The translations under genes were made by a program, and so were the position numbers. Positions 7,717 through 9,994 of a stretch of 9,994 nucleotides of DNA are shown in pieces (position 1 is the stretch's first letter; the number at the start of each line of letters is the position of its first letter). The stretch spans positions 1-9,994 of the forward strand of contig DATKZB010000399.1 of assembly GCA_035528235.1 (NCBI GenBank), in the 5' to 3' direction. Under the pieces are notes generated by a model, which was not told where the DNA came from, ran no database searches, and saw only the letters and a program-made list of their open reading frames with translations. This DNA comes from DATKZB01 sp035528235. GTDB taxonomy: Bacteria > Planctomycetota > Phycisphaerae > FEN-1346.

Positions 7717-9102
7717 ATGAACCTGGCCATCGTCCAACCCATGGCCGACGCCCGGGCCGCCTCCCGCCCCTATCGCGACGAGGTGGCCGTGCTGGCGGCG
7801 GCGCTGCGCCAGGAAGGGCACGGGGTCTCGCTCGTGCGGGTCGGTCCGGCGGAGGAGGCCGACCTGGCGGCCGCGATGGCCGAGTCGCGCCCCGACCTGG
7901 TGCTGATGTACGTCGAGGGTCTGGCGGCCGACGCGGCCGTCCGGGCGGCCGGCGTCGTGGCGTCGGTCCGGGGAACCCCGCTTATCGCCTTCGGCCCGCA
8001 CGCCCGGATGTGCCCCAACCCGTGCCTCAGCCTGCCGGGGGCCGAGGCTGTGGCCGTCGGGCCGGCCGACTTCACGGTGCCCGCGTACCTGGAGCGCCGC
8101 GGCCGCACGGTCGATTCGCTCCGCGCCCCCGGCCTCTGGGTCCAGTGCGAGACGGGCACCATGCGGAACCCGCTGCCCGCGCCGCCGGCCTCGCTGGTCG
8201 CGCAGCCCATGCCCGCCCGCGACCTCTACCTCTCGGACCAGGTTCTGGATTCCGCCGGATTCGCCCCGATAACGGTCGCCCGGGGCGGCGAGACCGGGCC
8301 GGCCGCGACGGCGACGGTCCACGGGGCGCCGGGGTCCGCCGGCTGGCCCGCGCGGCACCGGCCCGTGGACGCCGTGCTCGACGAGATGGCCCGCGTGGCC
8401 GACGAGCAACTCGACCTGGTTGGGTGGCGCATCGGCAACGCCCGGTGGATGGCGTCGCCCCAGTGGCTGGCCGAGTTTGCCGACCGCTACCAAAAGCAGG
8501 TCCGCCTGCCCATCCGGACCACCCTCCACGCGCCCGACGTCAAGGACCAGGGCGCCGCGCTCCTGGCCCGGATCGGCTGCGAGGAGGCGGTCGTCCCCAT
8601 CGGCAGCGCCTCGCACCTCATTCGCAACGACGTCCTGGGCATGGACGTGCCGGAGGGGGCCATCGTGATGGCCTTTACGGCCCTGCGCTGCGCGGGCATC
8701 CGGACGGTCGCGCGGGTCGAGGTGGGCGCGCCGTACGAAACCAGCATCACGCTGGACGAGACGGCGGCCTTGCTCGGTCGGCTCGAGGTTGACCGCGTCG
8801 AGGCGGTCCTGCACTACCCCGAGCCCGGGTCGGGCGTCGAGAAGATTGCCAAGGAAAACGGGTGGCTGGTGCCGGACCCGACCGCCGCCCACCTCGCGGG
8901 CCGGCCGGCCGTGGTGCCGCCGTCGCTGTCGGCCGACGCCATCGTGACCGCGTGCGAGTTGATGCCGTACATCGTTCTGCGGCCGCGCATCGTCCCCTTG
9001 CTAAGATGGGCCCGGCGCGTGAAAATCGGTCGGCGCGGGACGGCCTACGACCTCCTGGTCAAGCCGTTCCTGGCACCGCCGATGCGCCGGAAGAAACGAT
9101 GA
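7717..9102 (+). CDS. B12-binding/radical-SAM-like protein lacking the cluster cysteines
   Basis: 461 residues. Residues about 1-120 look like a B12-binding Rossmann domain (start NLAIVQP, hydrophobic strands at 61-66 and 87-93, then IAFGPHARM), although no DxHxxG cobalamin motif is seen. Residues about 165-385 follow the B12-dependent radical SAM barrel: PARDLYLSD, PVDAVLDEM (216-224), LVGWRIGNARWMASPQWLAEF, RIGCEEAVVPIG (285-296), GAPYET (337-342, at the GFPGET position), and LHYPEPGSGVEKIAKENGWL (365-384). Where such enzymes have RGCxxxCxxC, this one reads RGGETGPAATAT (189-200), with no cysteine. It therefore should not carry a radical SAM cluster. C99 and C103 lie in the first domain and are not a substitute CxxxCxxC. 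The gene is intact, starts 3 nt after the dehydrogenase stop, and overlaps the next gene by 4 bp. A non-catalytic scaffold or substrate-binding role is inference. Confidence 0.78.
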   Translation: MNLAIVQPMADARAASRPYRDEVAVLAAALRQEGHGVSLVRVGPAEEADLAAAMAESRPDLVLMYVEGLAADAAVRAAGVVASVRGTPLIAFGPHARMCPNPCLSLPGAEAVAVGPADFTVPAYLERRGRTVDSLRAPGLWVQCETGTMRNPLPAPPASLVAQPMPARDLYLSDQVLDSAGFAPITVARGGETGPAATATVHGAPGSAGWPARHRPVDAVLDEMARVADEQLDLVGWRIGNARWMASPQWLAEFADRYQKQVRLPIRTTLHAPDVKDQGAALLARIGCEEAVVPIGSASHLIRNDVLGMDVPEGAIVMAFTALRCAGIRTVARVEVGAPYETSITLDETAALLGRLEVDRVEAVLHYPEPGSGVEKIAKENGWLVPDPTAAHLAGRPAVVPPSLSADAIVTACELMPYIVLRPRIVPLLRWARRVKIGRRGTAYDLLVKPFLAPPMRRKKR

Positions 9103-9994
9103 CCACCCCCCGAGCCCTGAGCAAGGCCGAGAAAAAGGCACGCCTCGTGCGGGCGTACCTGGGCCGGCACCCCGTCTGGTGCGCCTGGCAGGTAACGTAC
9201 CGCTGCAACTTCCGGTGCCGCATCTGTTCCTACTGGCGCGAGCCGCATTCGCCCGACGAGGAACTCACCGTCCGGGACTTCGCGCGGGGCGCCCGGAACC
9301 TGGCCCGGACCGGCTCGATGCTGATCAACCTGGCCGGCGGCGAACCGATGCTGCGGCCGGACCTGGCGGACGTCGTGGCGGCGATCGGGCGGTGGCACTT
9401 CCCCTTCCTGACGACCAACGGCTGGCACGTGCCCGCCCGCCGCGCACGCGAACTCTGGCAGGCCGGACTCTGGGGCGTCAGCATCTCGATCGATTATGCC
9501 CAGGCCGCCCGCCACGACGCCCAGCGCGGCATCGAGGGGGCGTTCGCCGAGGCCGTCCGGGCGGTCGAGGTCTTCCGCGACACCCGCACCGCCCCGCACC
9601 AGCGCGTCAACGTCATGGCCGTCCTGACGGCCGACAACCAGGATGACCTGGAGGGCGTCGTGGCCCTGGCCGCGCGGCTGGGGGCCAACTTCATGGTCCA
9701 GCCGTACGGCGTCATGAAGACCGGCGACGAGTCGCACCGGCCGCGAACGCCCGTCTCGGCCCGCCTGCTCGACCTGCACCGCCGATACCGCGGGTTCCTC
9801 TCGAACCCGTACTTCCTGGCGCGTTTCGACGCGGCGCTCGATGGCGGCGTGGCCGGCTGCCGCGCGGGGAAGGCCACCTTCAACATCGACCAGAAGGGGC
9901 TCGTGGCGAAGTGCGTCGAGGACCGCGGCCGACCGGTGGGCTCGGTCGTCGAGACGCCGATGCCCGTCCTCCTGAAGCGCCTGGCCGACCGCTG
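9099..9994 (+). CDS. radical SAM protein (3' end cut by window)
   Basis: 298 residues are visible, with no stop before the window edge. It should bind a [4Fe-4S] cluster and S-adenosylmethionine and carry out radical chemistry on an unknown substrate. The cluster motif is C36-x3-C40-x2-C43 within TYRCNFRCRICSYW. The SAM-binding NLAGGEPMLRP follows (77-87, GGEP 80-83), then TTNGW and GVSISID strands of the barrel. Late in the visible part, a region with GCRAGKATFNIDQKGLVAKC resembles the start of a SPASM/twitch-like C-terminal domain with extra cysteines. A HpnH- or MoaA-like relative is possible, but the exact family is not clear. ATG 9099 overlaps the previous stop as ATGA and has GGAAG 5 nt upstream (9089-9093), so translational coupling to the cysteine-less homologue is likely. 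Confidence 0.9.
   Translation, partial: MTTPRALSKAEKKARLVRAYLGRHPVWCAWQVTYRCNFRCRICSYWREPHSPDEELTVRDFARGARNLARTGSMLINLAGGEPMLRPDLADVVAAIGRWHFPFLTTNGWHVPARRARELWQAGLWGVSISIDYAQAARHDAQRGIEGAFAEAVRAVEVFRDTRTAPHQRVNVMAVLTADNQDDLEGVVALAARLGANFMVQPYGVMKTGDESHRPRTPVSARLLDLHRRYRGFLSNPYFLARFDAALDGGVAGCRAGKATFNIDQKGLVAKCVEDRGRPVGSVVETPMPVLLKRLADR

Noticed and set aside
8270..8340. Frameshift as the cause of the missing radical SAM cysteines
   Set aside because: No cysteine codons occur at the expected spacing in any + frame here, and the reading frame is clean on both sides.
7537..8892. 451-aa minus-strand open frame opposite the B12/radical-SAM-like gene
   Set aside because: Antisense shadow. The + strand gene has a strong ribosome-binding site, correct overlaps and recognisable barrel motifs.

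Overview
The window is about 10 kb of very GC-rich bacterial DNA, densely coded and almost all on the + strand. The organism is probably a member of the Planctomycetota (a Phycisphaerae-like or uncultured lineage). This rests on overall resemblance: high GC, a bacterial TGS-domain DRG-like GTPase of a type I associate with planctomycete genomes, and GC-rich palindromes between genes. No rRNA or other phylogenetic marker that would settle it is present. No tRNA, rRNA, CRISPR array, insertion sequence or phage gene was seen.

Layout. (1) 1-936, minus strand: a DRG/Obg-like GTPase with a C-terminal TGS domain, whose 3' end is cut by the window edge. (2) 937-1100: a divergent promoter region. (3) 1101-2396: serS, seryl-tRNA synthetase. 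(4) 2397-2707: an intergenic stretch with a large twin palindrome and a good sigma70-type promoter. (5) 2708-4914: a two-gene operon joined by a GTGA overlap, made of a 114-aa three-helix membrane protein and a membrane sensor histidine kinase (3 TM, GAF, PAS, HisKA, HATPase). No response regulator is in view. (6) 4915-5346: a repeat-rich intergenic stretch with a second palindrome family, another copy of the first family, and an extended -10 promoter. (7) 5347-6420: holA, DNA polymerase III delta subunit. (8) 6444-6471: a single palindromic unit. (9) 6508-9994: a tight operon of an mtlD-type mannitol-1-phosphate 5-dehydrogenase, a B12-binding/radical-SAM-like protein with no cluster cysteines, and an intact radical SAM protein cut by the window end.

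Most genes are housekeeping (translation, replication) or signalling. The most unusual part is the last operon. Its middle gene keeps the fold pattern of a cobalamin-dependent radical SAM enzyme but has Gly/Ala/Thr where the [4Fe-4S] cysteines should be. It overlaps by 4 bp the start of a radical SAM gene with a perfect CxxxCxxC motif. This suggests a catalytically dead partner working with an active enzyme, in a pathway I cannot name. The second point of interest is a set of palindromes, built as two inverted copies of a short hairpin (REP/BIME-like), found in three of the intergenic regions.
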